Source: Neodontobutis hainanensis (lineage: Eukaryota > Chordata > Actinopteri > Gobiiformes > Odontobutidae). From it: DNA of 64,000 nt. Shown here one piece after another: positions 26,656-38,460 of this stretch. The position numbers and the translations under genes were made by a program. The DNA lies in assembly GCA_024349245.1 (NCBI GenBank), contig JALDNG010000104.1, positions 783,501-847,500 of the forward strand. Direction: 5' to 3'. Each line of letters opens with the position of its first letter. Position 1 is the stretch's first letter. The notes beneath the pieces are model-generated. The model was not told where the DNA came from and ran no database searches. It saw nothing but the letters and a program-made list of their open reading frames with translations.

Positions 26656-26712
26656 AAATAGTGTCCAATGCCGTCATCTCAAAGAGCAACCGGCAAGAAA
26701 GTTATCCACTTT

Positions 26713-28015
26713 GTCTACTAAAGGTAACCATCCTCACCTGTGATCTGTTTGTTTGTAATCAGTGTGTGTATAAAAGGTCAGTGAGTTTATGGGCTCCTGA
26801 CAGACCCTTGCATCTCCTATCCAGTGATGCACTGATGTTTCTGTTTTTTTCTGTTTTGAGTCATGGGAAAAGCAAAAGAATTATCAAAGGATCTGCGGAA
26901 AAGGGTAATTGAACTCTGTAAAACAGGTAAGGGATATAAAAAGATATCCAAGGAGATAAGAAAGCCAAACAGCAGTGTTCATACTCTAATAATGAAGTGG
27001 AAAAGGAGGGATTCTGTTGAAACCAAACCATGGTCAGGTAGACCAACAAAAATTTCAGTCACAACTGCCAGAAAAATTGTTCGGGATGCAAAGAAAACCC
27101 CACAAATAACTGCAGATGAAATACAGGACTCTCGGAAAAAAGTTGGTGGGACTGTTTCAAGATGCACAATAAGGAAGCACTTGATGAAAATTGGGCTGCA
27201 TTGTTGAGAAAGCCAATACTACACAAATGCCAGAAAGCATTACAATTTGTCAAACAGCACAGAGACAAGCCTAAAAACTTCTGGAACAAGGTCATTTGAA
27301 GTGATGAAACCAAAATGTTACTTTATGACTACAACTATTAACGTTACATTTGGAGAGGAGTCCACAAGTCCTGTGATGAAAGGTACACCATTCCTGCTGT
27401 GAAACATGGAGGTGGATCGCTGATGTTTTGAGGATGTGTAAGCTACAAAGGCACACGAAAAGATGAATGCAGCATGTTATCAGAAAATACCTGGAAGCTG
27501 CACATGGGACGTACTTGGATGTTCCAACATGACAACAATTCAAAGCACAAGACCAAGTCGACATGTCATTGTCTACAGCAGCATAAAGTGAAGGTTCTGG
27601 ACTGGCCTCAGTCTCCTGACCTCAATATCATTGAGTCACTCTGGCGAGATCTCAAACGTGCAGCTCATGCAACACAGCCTGAGAAATTACAGGAACTGGA
27701 GGTTTTTTGCCAAAAAGAATGGGCAGCTTTACCATCTGAGAAAATAAAGAGCCTCATCCACAACTACCACAAAAAACTTCAACTGTCATTGACGTTAAAG
27801 ATGACAATACACAATATTAAGAACTGAAGTATGTAAACTTTTTATCAGGGTCATGTTGGGTTTCTGTTGTCATCACAATTTCAAAAGAGTAAACACAATT
27901 GTTTGACAATAAATGGCTTCATCTAACCACTAATTATGAGTGAAAAACAGTTTTATTCTTATTCTTTGAAAAATGGCCAAAAAATCAAATTCTGTCAGGG
28001 TAAACTTATGAGCTG
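26713..28015 (+). mobile_element. Tc1-like transposon lacking its left terminus
   Basis: Same family as 16396-16799. Starts abruptly in the 5' leader (gtctactaaagg), continues through a broken transposase and ends with a right terminus at about 28013-28015 (taaacttatgagc). The subterminal ttgtttgacaataaatggct mirrors the left end of the other copy. The outer left inverted repeat is missing, so it could not be mobilised even with transposase supplied. Confidence 0.85.
26863..27827 (+). pseudogene. Broken Tc1 transposase
   Basis: The start is the atgggaaaa shared with the 5' fragment at 16791. The first 115 codons are intact (to 27207): a paired helix-turn-helix with SKDLRKRVIELCKTGKGYKK, then a GRPTK linker typical of Tc1 enzymes. 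After a frame break, SDETK keeps the first catalytic aspartate but the tryptophan before it is a stop. A second tryptophan-to-stop change follows GGGSLMF. The last frame (27474-27827) has FQHDNNSKH with the second aspartate and PDLNIIESLW with the glutamate. All three DDE residues are therefore visible in a protein broken by at least two stops and a frameshift. Confidence 0.88.
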
Positions 28016-28439
28016 TATTTTACCAGATAAGCAATTTCAGACACTTCCTTTATTTATCATTTGTAACATCTATGATCTTTCCAGAAAATACAGTTTTTGT
28101 AAAATAAGCATCACATTCATTTTCAATCTCAATCAATCAATTCAATTCTTGCCAAACCACTCCACTTTGCACTTGCGCTCAATCCCCCGCTGGACCTCAG
28201 CAGTTCTGCAATCTCAGCTTTGCAATTATAATACCTATACGAAACAGCAAAAAGAGTCCACCATTTAATATACCAGAGGCTTTTAATCATTTAAGCACCA
28301 CTGCCCTTGTTGGAGCGGCCTCTGAAGTTGAACTTGCAGGAAAAGCAGAAAGTAATCTTTTTGGGGCTTCCCTGCAAACCAAATGAGTCTCCTAAGGTTA
28401 AAAGAAATTGTGATTTGTAGACATTGACAGTCCGCACAC
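28016..28439. other. Intronic non-coding DNA
   Basis: Nothing recognised. Confidence 0.5.
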
Positions 28440-28760
28440 ACGGCCACTGCCGAAGGGGAGTTTAGGAATAATGGGCTGAGATGCAAGAGAGCAGCTCATT
28501 TATAAGACATACAGCGCAGCAAAGACCTGTCACCAATGTGCTGAACTGGTCATTGCTCAGTCAGGGCATGGCGCTTAGAAGACAGTGCTAACGGTCCCCC
28601 GCTCAAACACACGTCGTCCCAGGACCCTCCTCACTAACGGATCACATTAAGGCTTGGCAGCATGGATGCTAGTGTTAAAGAGCTACTCTGATTCCATGCC
28701 AGCTTCTGCTAATGGAAGGCTGCCGTCTGGTCTACCCTCTCAATGTATCACTCAAATCTT
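28440..28760. promoter_or_regulatory. Candidate conserved non-coding element
   Basis: Compact repeat-free block with balanced base composition, unlike the AT-rich flanks, and no open frame of note. The call is from texture only. Confidence 0.22.
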
Positions 28761-29759
28761 TCAAACATTATTTAGTCATTTGGATTAGAGCCCTTTAATG
28801 TGAACTTGGAACTGTCAAAAAAGAGCAAGAACTTCATGAGAATAAGTCATTGTTAGCCCGAGGTGAAGTAATATGTGTGATCTGCTTCATTTTTATATTA
28901 ATAAATAACCTAAATGTTGTATTACAACTACCATCACAAGGCCGATTATAATAGCTTGTCATTGGTGTGAAAGGATATATATAGCCAGAGGAACTGTAAA
29001 GACCATAGTAAACTGCATTTCAGTTCAGAGCTCTCCTTGGTTAACGCAAAAAATAACACTTATTCAATGTTATATGTTTAACTTACCCTAGCCAGCCAGA
29101 TCCATTTACTTTCATAGCAAAGTATCTATGGTATCTAGGTTGTGCTTGTCATGTTATGCTTTGTTTTTTTGGTTGTTTGTTTTTTGTTTTTTCAAATTAT
29201 GCCAGCCTAGAAGCATTTTATTCTGTGTTTCTCAGTACTGCGTCTGGATTCTGATACACATGAATTTAGAGGTAGTTTAATCTACGTCAATTTGTTCCAG
29301 GAAAGCCAACACAAACCAAAAAGGACCAGGCTAATTATATGTATAAAGCAGAAAGACAATTAGAATGGCTTGCTAATCTTTGTTTAAGTAGAGAGATTTT
29401 TGTTCAAGAATGTCACAAGACAATATATGAAGAAGTGTTTGTTGGCGCAAAATACTTTCTAAATTATTCCTTTAATTTACTTTGTTAAGTACAGTTTTAT
29501 GGATTAAAAGTTATGGATTTAAAGATGCTATTTCAACAATTTTCAATGGCTTTATACAATTATTGGTATTATTGTTGCATCGTTATTGTGTGGACTCGAG
29601 ACAAAAGTCCTAGTAGCAGCCAAGCCAAAAACTAATAGAGATTCAAATAAATGAACATTAAATTAATAAATCAATGAAAGTCCAATTGTTTTTGTGTATC
29701 TGTGCCGAACAACCCAGAAAACTGCGACAACCAATTTTGCAAATATGGGCACCCCAACT
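28761..29759. other. Intronic non-coding DNA
   Basis: AT-rich with a T/G-rich simple patch near 29160-29190. Nothing else seen. Confidence 0.5.
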
Positions 29760-30060
29760 AGTTAGCCTTCCCCCACGCTCAGCCTCTTCCCTTTGGCCTG
29801 CAGCCATGTGTGCATTTCCGGGCGCGTAAGCAGATCAGAGTTTTAATTGCCTCCTGTGTTGCTGGTTGTGCAGCGACGTGGCCGGTTATCCGAGAGTACG
29901 GGGGCCCCCGCGGTGAAGGCCTGCCTTTCATTGAGAGCCCTCCAACTCCGGGAAGAAATGTCACTATCAGACACGTTCCACTGACTCCCCTCATTAAGGC
30001 TCATCCTTCCCAGACTCTTTTGCTTTTAGTGCACACGTTCCTCTGAGTGCCCAAATGAGT
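29760..30060. promoter_or_regulatory. CpG-rich block, candidate conserved element
   Basis: The stretch 29815-29915 carries about ten CpG dinucleotides in roughly 100 bases, far above the rest of the window. Open frames cross it on both strands but resemble nothing known and lack a convincing acceptor-donor pair. It could be a small CpG island of an alternative promoter or a conserved enhancer. Confidence 0.28.
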
Positions 30061-30429
30061 TTCTGTGGCAGCGGGAGGGCCAGCCCATGTAATTAGAAAA
30101 GCCATGTGTGTGTACTGATGTGCAGTCCTTCAAACGTGTAACCAAGAAGTTTAGCCTTTTTGAAGTTTACTTACAAACAAAAACATTGAAAATGGCACAA
30201 CAACATGGGTGTTGTAAAATATGTGTGTGGTATTCCATGAATGCATTGGCATAGCTTGAAATTGTTTTGTTTTAGCAAATTTTTATGGTAAGCGTTCAGT
30301 ATATATCCACTGTTACATCTTCAACCACATGTGCTTCAGTGTTAGATTCCGATATTTTGAGTCTGGTATTTTACGCTACACTGTGGCCTGATATTCATTC
30401 ATTTTTTACCTTTTATACTTTTTTATTGC
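30061..30429. other. Intronic non-coding DNA
   Basis: Nothing recognised. Confidence 0.5.
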
Positions 30430-30645
30430 AGCTGCTCAGGGAATCAGATGGGGTATACTCTAGACTTTCACCAGGAAATTGCAGGACTAACAGACGCTAA
30501 CAGCCATTCACCCTCACTTTAATTACCCATGCACAATTTAGAGTCACATGCATGTCTTGAAGGACATGGAGTGCCCACAGTGAACAGCAGACTTCAGAAA
30601 GGCTGTCGACACACAACCTTACCAACAATGAACCCACCTAGTTCA
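30430..30645 (-). repeat. Strongly decayed SINE-like repeat
   Basis: Keeps gatggggtatactctagact, gcaggactaacagacgc, cattcaccctcac, tagagtcacatgcatgtctt in family order. Only weakly similar to the better copies. Confidence 0.55.
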
Positions 30646-31163
30646 GTATGACTATTTAAGGCCAATGTTGACTCATTCATAAAGTAATTTAAGCTAGAAA
30701 TATTCGAAGTTTTAAACTGCTAATATGATAGGCTCTAGGAAACCTATTTACGCTTGCACAGCTATATTTTTCTCTGTCTTGGTGTTACAATTGTGTTCAT
30801 GTGGAACATAACATCTATCTTAAGTTATGTCTTCCTTTAAAAAAAAAAATACATGGATATTAGCATTAATGACTCAAAATGAACATAATATACTGTACAA
30901 TAAACATTAAATAGTGCACCATAGATGTAATAACTGGATCTGGGATCATCTCTTTGCCCTGTCACCAGTTCCACCAGTGAAAACTCACGCTGTGGGAGGG
31001 ACAGAAAAAAAGCCGTCTCATTTAAAATTCTTCAAGATTTATATTCTAAAAAATGAATAAATGAATTTAAAAAAACTGTCAAAACTTAACAGCTTAACAA
31101 CCTTTACCTATACTAGTTCTTTCTCTTGTATTAAAATTGTTGTTAATTTTGCATACGTTTATA
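30646..31163. other. Intronic non-coding DNA
   Basis: Nothing recognised. Confidence 0.5.
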
Positions 31164-31353
31164 AATTCATTTTCTTCCACTTAGTCTCATTAGGGGTTGC
31201 GGGTGACAGGAGCCTATCCCAGCAGCTTTGGGCCTCATGCAGAGGGTAAACCCTGGACATGACCTGTTAGCTGCAGGGCTAACATTTAGAGACAGACAAT
31301 CATTCACTCTCACATTAATTCACGAGAGACACTTTAGGACAAATTGACCTATA

Positions 31354-32627
31354 CAGTATTGTTCAAAAAAATAGCAGTACAATGTGACTAACCATAATAA
31401 TCCAGGTATTTAGATTATTTTTTATTACTACATGGCAAACAAGTTACCAGAAGATGCAGTAGAAAACAAACAATACCCAGCATTCATGATATGCACGCTC
31501 TTAAGGCTGTGCAGTTGGGCAATAAGTTGAAAGGAGTGTGTTTAAAAAAATAGCAGCGTCTGCCGTTGACTGTACAAACACAAAACTATTTTGTACAAAC
31601 GTTTTTGTTTCTAGAATTTAGCAAACCTGTGAGTCACTAAACTAATATTTAGTTGTATGACCACAGTTCTTTAAAACTGCTTCACATCTGTTTGGCACCA
31701 ACTTGTGGCACCTCTCAGCTGTTATTGCACTCCATGATTCTTTAACAACAGTCCACAATTCATTTATATTTCTTGGTTTTGCTTCAGAAACAGCATCACC
31801 CCGCAGGTTCTTGATAAGGCAACATGACCTCTTCAGGTATTCTGACAAATGCAAACTGATCTATGATCCCAGGTTTGTGATGAATAGGCCCAACAGCATT
31901 GTAATAGAAACATGCCCATATCATGATGCTTGCTTCACTGTCTTTACTGTGTACCGTGGCTTGAATTCAGAGTTTGGGGGTTGTCTCACAAGCTGTCTGT
32001 GGCCCTTGGACACAAAAATAACAATTTCACTCTTATCAATCCACAAAATGTTCCTCAATTTCTCTATAGGCCAGGTGATGTGTTCTTTGGCAAATTGTAA
32101 ACTCTTCTGAACATGACTTTTTTTTTTATTGTGAGACTATGTGGGAGATTCTTGAAAATAGATTAGCTTTACACCGACATCTGCTAACTGTCCCAGTAGT
32201 TACAGGTAACTCCAGACTGTCTCAAATCAACTTTTTAATCAAAGTACGCTGTTCTTCTGAACACTGTCTTGAACGACCCATTTTCCTTAAGCTTTCAAAT
32301 GCATGTTCAACAAGTGCTAGTGGCTTCATCCTTAAATAGAGGCAACCTGATTCTCACCTGTTTTTTTTTTTGTTTTTTTTTCACAAAATTGTTTACCTCA
32401 GGGATTGAAAGCCACACTGCTATTTTTTTGAACACACCCCCTTCAACTAATTGCCCAATTGCACGGCCTTACAAGTGTGCATATCATGAATGCTGGGTCT
32501 TGTTTATTTTCGGAGAATCTCCTGCACCTACTGGTAACTTGTTTGCCACGTAGCAATAAAAAATATACTAAAAACCTGGACTATTCTGGTTAGTAACATT
32601 GTACTGCTATTATTTTGAACAATACTG
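31354..32627 (-). mobile_element. Full-length but defective Tc1-like transposon
   Basis: Both termini are present as inverted repeats: cagtattgttcaaaaaaata on the left, and the right end reverse-complemented reads cagtattgttcaaaataata. The match continues about 40 bases further in (gcagtacaatg, ctaacca, ccaggt). TA flanks both ends (31352-31353 and 32628-32629), the standard Tc1 target duplication. The transposase is on the minus strand. Confidence 0.93.
31642..32312 (-). pseudogene. Broken Tc1 transposase
   Basis: The N-terminus is seen as MGRSRQCSEEQRTLIKKL followed by a stop. A middle part includes WIDKSEIVIF, probably the first catalytic site. The C-terminal frame (31854-31642) ends NCGHTTKY, a usual Tc1 C-terminus, and has ELWTVVKESWSAI before it. 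The region that should hold the second catalytic aspartate and the glutamate motif is missing or unrecognisable, so the gene has an internal deletion besides its stops and frameshifts. Confidence 0.75.
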
Positions 32628-32790
32628 TACATGCACATGTTTGGACGGTGGTAGGAAGCCGGAGAACTGGAGGGTAATCTATGGACTCCTTACAGAAAGG
32701 CCAGAGTTGGCCGAGGATGTTCCAGTCTGCCGGGTTTTGAACTCGCAACCTTTTTGCTGTGGGGCAGAAGCACCAACCACTCAGTTAAGA

Positions 32791-34384
32791 TAGAACAACA
32801 TGATGCAAAGCATGTTCACATTTCTCTAAGACACTAATAATAGTGGAAAAACATTTGTCCAAACACATCAGAAACAATGCCGGAGCAGCAACAACACCTG
32901 AACGGCGAGGCCTGAGATAACTTCAGCAAACCCCTGTCACCGCTGACAAGCTTCTCAGAACAGAACAAAGAGGGGGAAATAAATAAATCTTCCGGTGCTG
33001 GCAGCCCTCCGCTTTGAAAGGTAGGAAAGGTAATTTGCCAAACAAGCCCGGCGTTTTTTCCTGCAATGCTATCTATGTTTAGCTTGTCCTCTTGTGTCCA
33101 TGTTCTTTTTGTTCAGCAGGTAATAGACATATTGTTAGACTTGTGTTTCAAACTGCAAACTTTTTCAAACAACACTTAACATTATGTGAGGCCTCTATTC
33201 ACGGCACTTTGTAGGATGGTGCTGACTGGCATTTTATTGCACTAATCCCAATTTTTGGTTTCAACGCTGTTTTCTTCAGATTGTATGAAGCAAGCTCTGA
33301 TATGTTTTCTCCCGATTACTGATCTCACGTCAGACGGCTGATCAGTGAAATCCTCCGATTGTGGCATAAAATGGATTTTGCTCAACAGTGCGCAAATACC
33401 ACAAGAAACGGTTAAGAGTCTCATTAATACTGCTTTGAGTGGTGGGCTAAATGCTGTCTCAGAGGCTTCCCCTTGACAGCAATGAATTATGAGGAAAAAA
33501 AAACTCAAATGTAAATCATGTCTGTGCATTTTTATGAACTATTATTGAATAAATGAAAGGGCAGTGATAAAATACTCCTCAGAGACCAGGCTATTTATTC
33601 TGGTCTTATAAGTTTACATGAAGTTTCTGCTCATATCTTTCACCTTTCTCCTCTGACTCAGTTTAGTCTGTGGCATCTCTTAGAGGTCAGGTAGGGCTTT
33701 GAAATGGAGGAGTGTGTCTTTAAAATTGACCACTCTCACAAAATGCAAATTCTATTGGGAAGATATTCAAAGTTTCCATATGTTATCATAAGCGTCTTTT
33801 TTTTACCTGAAAAACAGTACATTTCCTCAATTCATTGTCCTTTGTAGTCGCCATAAGGACAATATTTGGCTGTTTTTTGTTTTGTTTTCTAAAAAAGTAA
33901 GTTAAAGCAGCCCTGCGTAACCTTTAGCCAGTAACTACAGAGGATTCTCTGTGTTGTTACAACATCAGCTCCTGTTTTTAAGAGTAAACTATCCAAGCCG
34001 GCAAGTTTGGAAGAAAAAAGTAATTTTAGTGTAATTTGTACAAATACAACTTTGCTAGGGTCCAGTGTATTGGCCTATTTCTGCTCTATTTGAGCGCCTT
34101 AAAGCATGTCACTCACACAATCTCTTGCAATGAGCCCCCGTTTCAGTGACAGGAAGGTTACTTTAGGTTTCAGTCCAGCTAAGAGTACGGTCAGTGAAAT
34201 AAGCATGATTCTATAGATCTTATGTCTGTTTGTAGCATTTAGGATAAATGATTTATTATTAGAACATTTATGTCTTGCTGTTAAAAGACATACAATATTG
34301 TAAATCTTTTATAATATTACTTTTTATAATGTATTGATTTTTTTAGCTACCCTTACATACCCCTATACCCTTACACCCAACATT
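32791..34384. other. Intronic non-coding DNA
   Basis: Block 32880-33480 is repeat-poor with better base balance and could be conserved. The remainder is unremarkable. Confidence 0.45.
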
Positions 34385-35045
34385 TACACTGTAAAAAGCC
34401 TTTTTTGAGGGTAGCAGATTTAAGTCAAACCTTTAATGTATTATTTACCTAGTTATTTTAGATAATGTATTTACGTCAAAGTAAAAGATAGATGAGACTT
34501 ATGTTACGCCTTTTTAACCAGTAAATAAGGCTTACCCAGTCATATAGGATTAGTGTGCAGTGCCTGACAGGCTTTTCTCCTTTAGCCCCGCCTCTCTTTT
34601 CAACTTCGCCTTGAACAAAGAAGAGTGATTAATCTGAAAACAAGACTGAGAGTCACAGAGACCTGATAGAGTAGTATATTCCAGTCATATTTACTTAAGA
34701 CTCAGACAGAATCTATTGTTGAGACACTGTCATGACCTGTAGGAGGTTTTCAGACGATTCTCACTGGTTATTATCAGAGAACAACTAATGAGCAGGTGTT
34801 GTAAAAAGTAATGGATTAGACATATACTTTTTCATAATGTTTTATGTAATTACTAATTATCATTTAGTAGATGACCAATCAAACACCCAAAGAAAAAGGT
34901 TAATTTCTACTCATTAGGATAGATTAAATCCATCTTGTATGGATGTGTTTTATTTTACACAAAAGGGTAATATCTATCCAGAATAATTAATGCAAATTGT
35001 TACCAACATTTTTTGGGTGAATTTTGTTTTGTTTTTTACAGTGTA
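34385..35045. mobile_element. Probable MITE with ACACTGTAAAAA-type ends
   Basis: Left end tacactgtaaaaagcc, right end gttttttacagtgta: inverted repeats of about 12 bases spaced 661 bp apart. This terminal sequence recurs at the ends of fish non-autonomous DNA transposons. The interior has no open frame. The short arms make a chance pairing possible. If the outer TA belongs to the target, it would be a TA duplication. Confidence 0.45.
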
Positions 35046-37479
35046 CGTACACAAACAGTTTATTTTTCTGGGTATTAAGATAAATAATTAAATGTTCATT
35101 TAAATATTTAGTTTCTCCTTTTAAGGATTTGGACTGAGAGTATAGTCAAAAAATATTGTATTGTGTAAAAAATGTTGTTTATTTGGCAAGGTTTAATCTC
35201 AGAACTTGGTAAACTCACATAAAATGTAGAATGTAGAGGAGTTATCCGTTCGTCCAGCAAAACACCTTTGAGTCTGCATATTTTAACAATTATAAGGCTT
35301 GTGTTTTGTGGTAATTGTTTTTGTAGTGTGACCTTAAATCATTTGGTTGACCAGTGATTGAATAGAATAGAAATATTGGAGTAAATGTAACTGCTCAAAT
35401 GTTCAATGTAATGAACCCCCATTCTACACTGTCTATTTGACCAATCTCAGAAAAATGACATGCCACTTCAAAAATGATTTTCCTATAAACAATGTCATAA
35501 GAATTGTCTGCATAAATGTTGACTTGGAACTTCCTGTTTTTTACACTTTTTTTTATATGAATTCTTGGAAAACCCTAAAAATAGCTTTTGTTTGGGACAA
35601 ATTATATGTTGTCAAAGTGAATATTTTCCAAAGCAACTAGTTATTCAAAATGTTATCTTCATGTTCTTAAATACTGCTCTTTTTTGTATAACAATCTAAA
35701 AGAAAGTGCACACCTTAATTAGTTTCTGTAGTTTCAACAAGAAAAAAATATTCCACAAACAACTCATTTTTTGTAATATAAATGCAGCTCTTTAATTTTG
35801 AAATTGGTTCTGGCGGCTGGTATTTCTCTCATAATTGAAAGACTCAGTGGCTGGAGATAAGTACTTGTATGATATCAAAACACAGGGCAAACAACAGTGT
35901 GCTGTTTGTGTAATTTAGGTAAAAGGACCCTTAAGAAGATGCTTTTCATATCATCCATCTAAGAGCGCCTAGCGTCCATTGAGAGCACGCTAGAGTGTGC
36001 TAATTAAAACCATTTATGACAATTGTGTAGGCTCAGAGTCAGGAAGTGCATGCATTTGATGTACGGCACGAGAGGCTCGGATTAATGCAGCAAAGTCTCA
36101 AATGCTGCTGATGGACTTGGAGTGCCACTGTCCAGGCTCGATCCGCCACTGCAGCCTGACTAATAGTCTGCACACCCGCCACATCATAAATACAATGTGA
36201 TGGAGAGGCCAGCAAAACAGGGTCCTCTTTCAGGGCATTCATTCTGGAGAGGGAGAAATAAATTGAACAAAGCGGTAAGCTCGGGTGAAGAGCTCCTTGA
36301 ACACACAGAGAATAAGAGAAGACAAAATGTAGTGGAGATAAAAACAAAGAAAATAGAGCGGCAAAGAGTTTGAAAATGAAAATGAGAAAAGCTATAAAAA
36401 AGAACAAAAAAAAAAAAAACATTGAGATTTATTGATCTGTCGTTGAACATCGTTGTCTGATGTTTGCCTGGGTTCAAGTAGAAGGCCCTCACCAAGACAA
36501 GTCATTCTTTTAAGAGCCAAAAATATTCACCACCATTAGTACTAGAAAGAGTTAATATCTTAGTCAGACCATAATCAGACTTTTCAAATGCATGTAAACA
36601 TCTTAATCCAACTGAAATAGCAGAAATTTGAATTTCTCTTAGTCAAACAAACATTTCTAGAAAATCTTATGAAGCAGGCTAATTGAATTGGATGTGTTGG
36701 GACGACGTAGCTTCAGCTACATTAATGTGCTCCTTGGACAGCGTCATTAATTATGAGTTAATATGTAAGTACGAGATGCAGTTTCTCTGACTAAGTTGTG
36801 TTCATGTGTTTTCAGCTCATTAAGTCGGAATATTAACATTGCTATTGACAAAGACTGTGCATGTAAACTTGGACAAACACAGCTCAACATTTAAAAGGCC
36901 TAATAGGGCTTCACAGACCTCACTTTTATTAATGTGCATTATATTTTATCTAAATTTTACCGCAACCTATACATTATTTATGTGCTCCTTGGACTGTGTT
37001 CATGTGTTTTCAACTTGTAAAGTGTTGCTGTTCACAGATGACTTTAATTGCCTAGTAGTTTGTTAGCTTCAAAAGAGTCAGGTTTAACATTTAACTCTTT
37101 TTCTGCTTTAACGAAAGCTGAATGCTATTAAAGACACAGAGCACATGAATGCACATGAGCAAAGCTGACTCCAAAATTTGATTCTCCTCATTCATGTAAA
37201 CAAAGAGAGTAAACCAGTTAAATGGCCTAATACAGGAAAGAGGGAAGCCCAAATAAGCTGTTTATGTGAACATATTGATTGGTTATAGACTACATTTGAA
37301 TAATCGACACCTTTAAGAGGCTTAATATTCTTTATTCGTTTTAATTTTGTATATTTAAAAAACAACATACTCCTCTTATTGTTTTGTTTTTTTTAACTAT
37401 AATATTTGATTTGTGACACAGGCCAGCAGAATGTATTGCCAACTAAATTGTACAAAGATAGAAAATGGCAATGTATACA
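35046..37479. other. Intronic non-coding DNA
   Basis: About 36540-37330 has words such as gcatgtaaacatcttaatcc seen in decayed fish DNA transposons and a small internal duplication (36726-37015), but no limits can be drawn. An A-run sits at 36406-36419. Confidence 0.4.
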
Positions 37480-38460
37480 ATTTAGCTCATGTGCTTTAAG
37501 TTGAATCATCCACAGCACATCCACTATTAACCAGGGTGCTAATTTGCATTTAGTCTTTAATTACAAGGATAACAGTGATTATGCAGTAAAGGGCAGAGTG
37601 GCCACTGATTCTTGCGGCAATAAATCCCAACAAAGAGCTCCGTGGATGGCTGCCAGTGTGAAGGACCGCCTCTTGCTCCTCATTTCAAGAAGATGAACTA
37701 AAAACGCTACTAAATCCTTCTTGCCCTTGGACTTCCTGTGTGACATTAATTGCCAACCTTTTCAATAAAAAGAGTTTTATGAAAAAAGCTCACCTTGTGC
37801 AGATAAGGGAGCTATCTGTTAAGCTCATTTCCCAGTGCGTTCAATCTAATTCCTCAGGCAAAGTGGCTAATATCGTGCCAACATTTTCAATCAGAGCCAC
37901 TCTTTTGGTACGAACGGTGGCGAGTTGTTCCGCCGCTTCTCTTGTTTGGCTTGAGATATAACTGTGCGACCATGTGATTTGCATTTAAGCACGTGCAGGC
38001 AATGCATCAGACTTGACAAGTTTACTTAGGAAGGTAGGGGAACCGAACAGCTCATCAATACTTCGCCGGCAGAAGAATCATCCCAGTGCCACTTGTTCAT
38101 AGACCATTAATAACGAGCAGCGCGTTTTCTACTGCGAGGGACGACAGGGGAAAGCATGAAGAATACCGCGCAGAGAAGAGTGTGGAAGTTTTATTAAACA
38201 GAAAGTGCACTCATGGCGGAAAGCACTGTGAAGATAGTAAACACTGTAGATTGACAGTATACAGGTGCAACAAGGTCACACAACACTGTCTTTTATTGCA
38301 ACTTTCTGCTCATTTAGCAGCGAATGCATGCAAACAAGGCATCCATTAGATGCTGTATTGTCAGAAATGTGGAAGACTGGAGCTATAGGCATTAAAGTTA
38401 CGCTAAATTCAGAGAGCTGCATCTGACTCCTCCCGACGCTGCTATTCAGTGCAGTGTTTT
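37480..38460. promoter_or_regulatory. Candidate conserved non-coding element cluster
   Basis: Repeat-free, less AT-rich block with homeodomain and octamer-like words (tgctaatttgcat, ctttaattac) and scattered CpGs up to about 38200. No open frame has exon-like edges. The proposal rests on composition and motifs only. Confidence 0.28.

Larger units (their letters stand above)
31164..32790 (-). repeat. SINE-like repeat split by a Tc1 insertion
   Basis: The left part (31164-31351) has cattaggggttgcgggtgac, gtaaaccctggacatgacct, ctgcagggctaac and tcacgagagacactttagga. The right part (32630-32790) resumes with catgcacatgtttggacggt, ggaagccggagaact and gggttttgaactcgcaacct, the tRNA-like head. Joined, they match the uninterrupted copy at 56811-57152. 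The split is at a TA, which is duplicated around the inserted transposon. Confidence 0.82.

Noticed and set aside
31703..32110. 135-codon plus-strand open frame
   Set aside because: It is the antisense of the minus-strand Tc1 transposase remnant.
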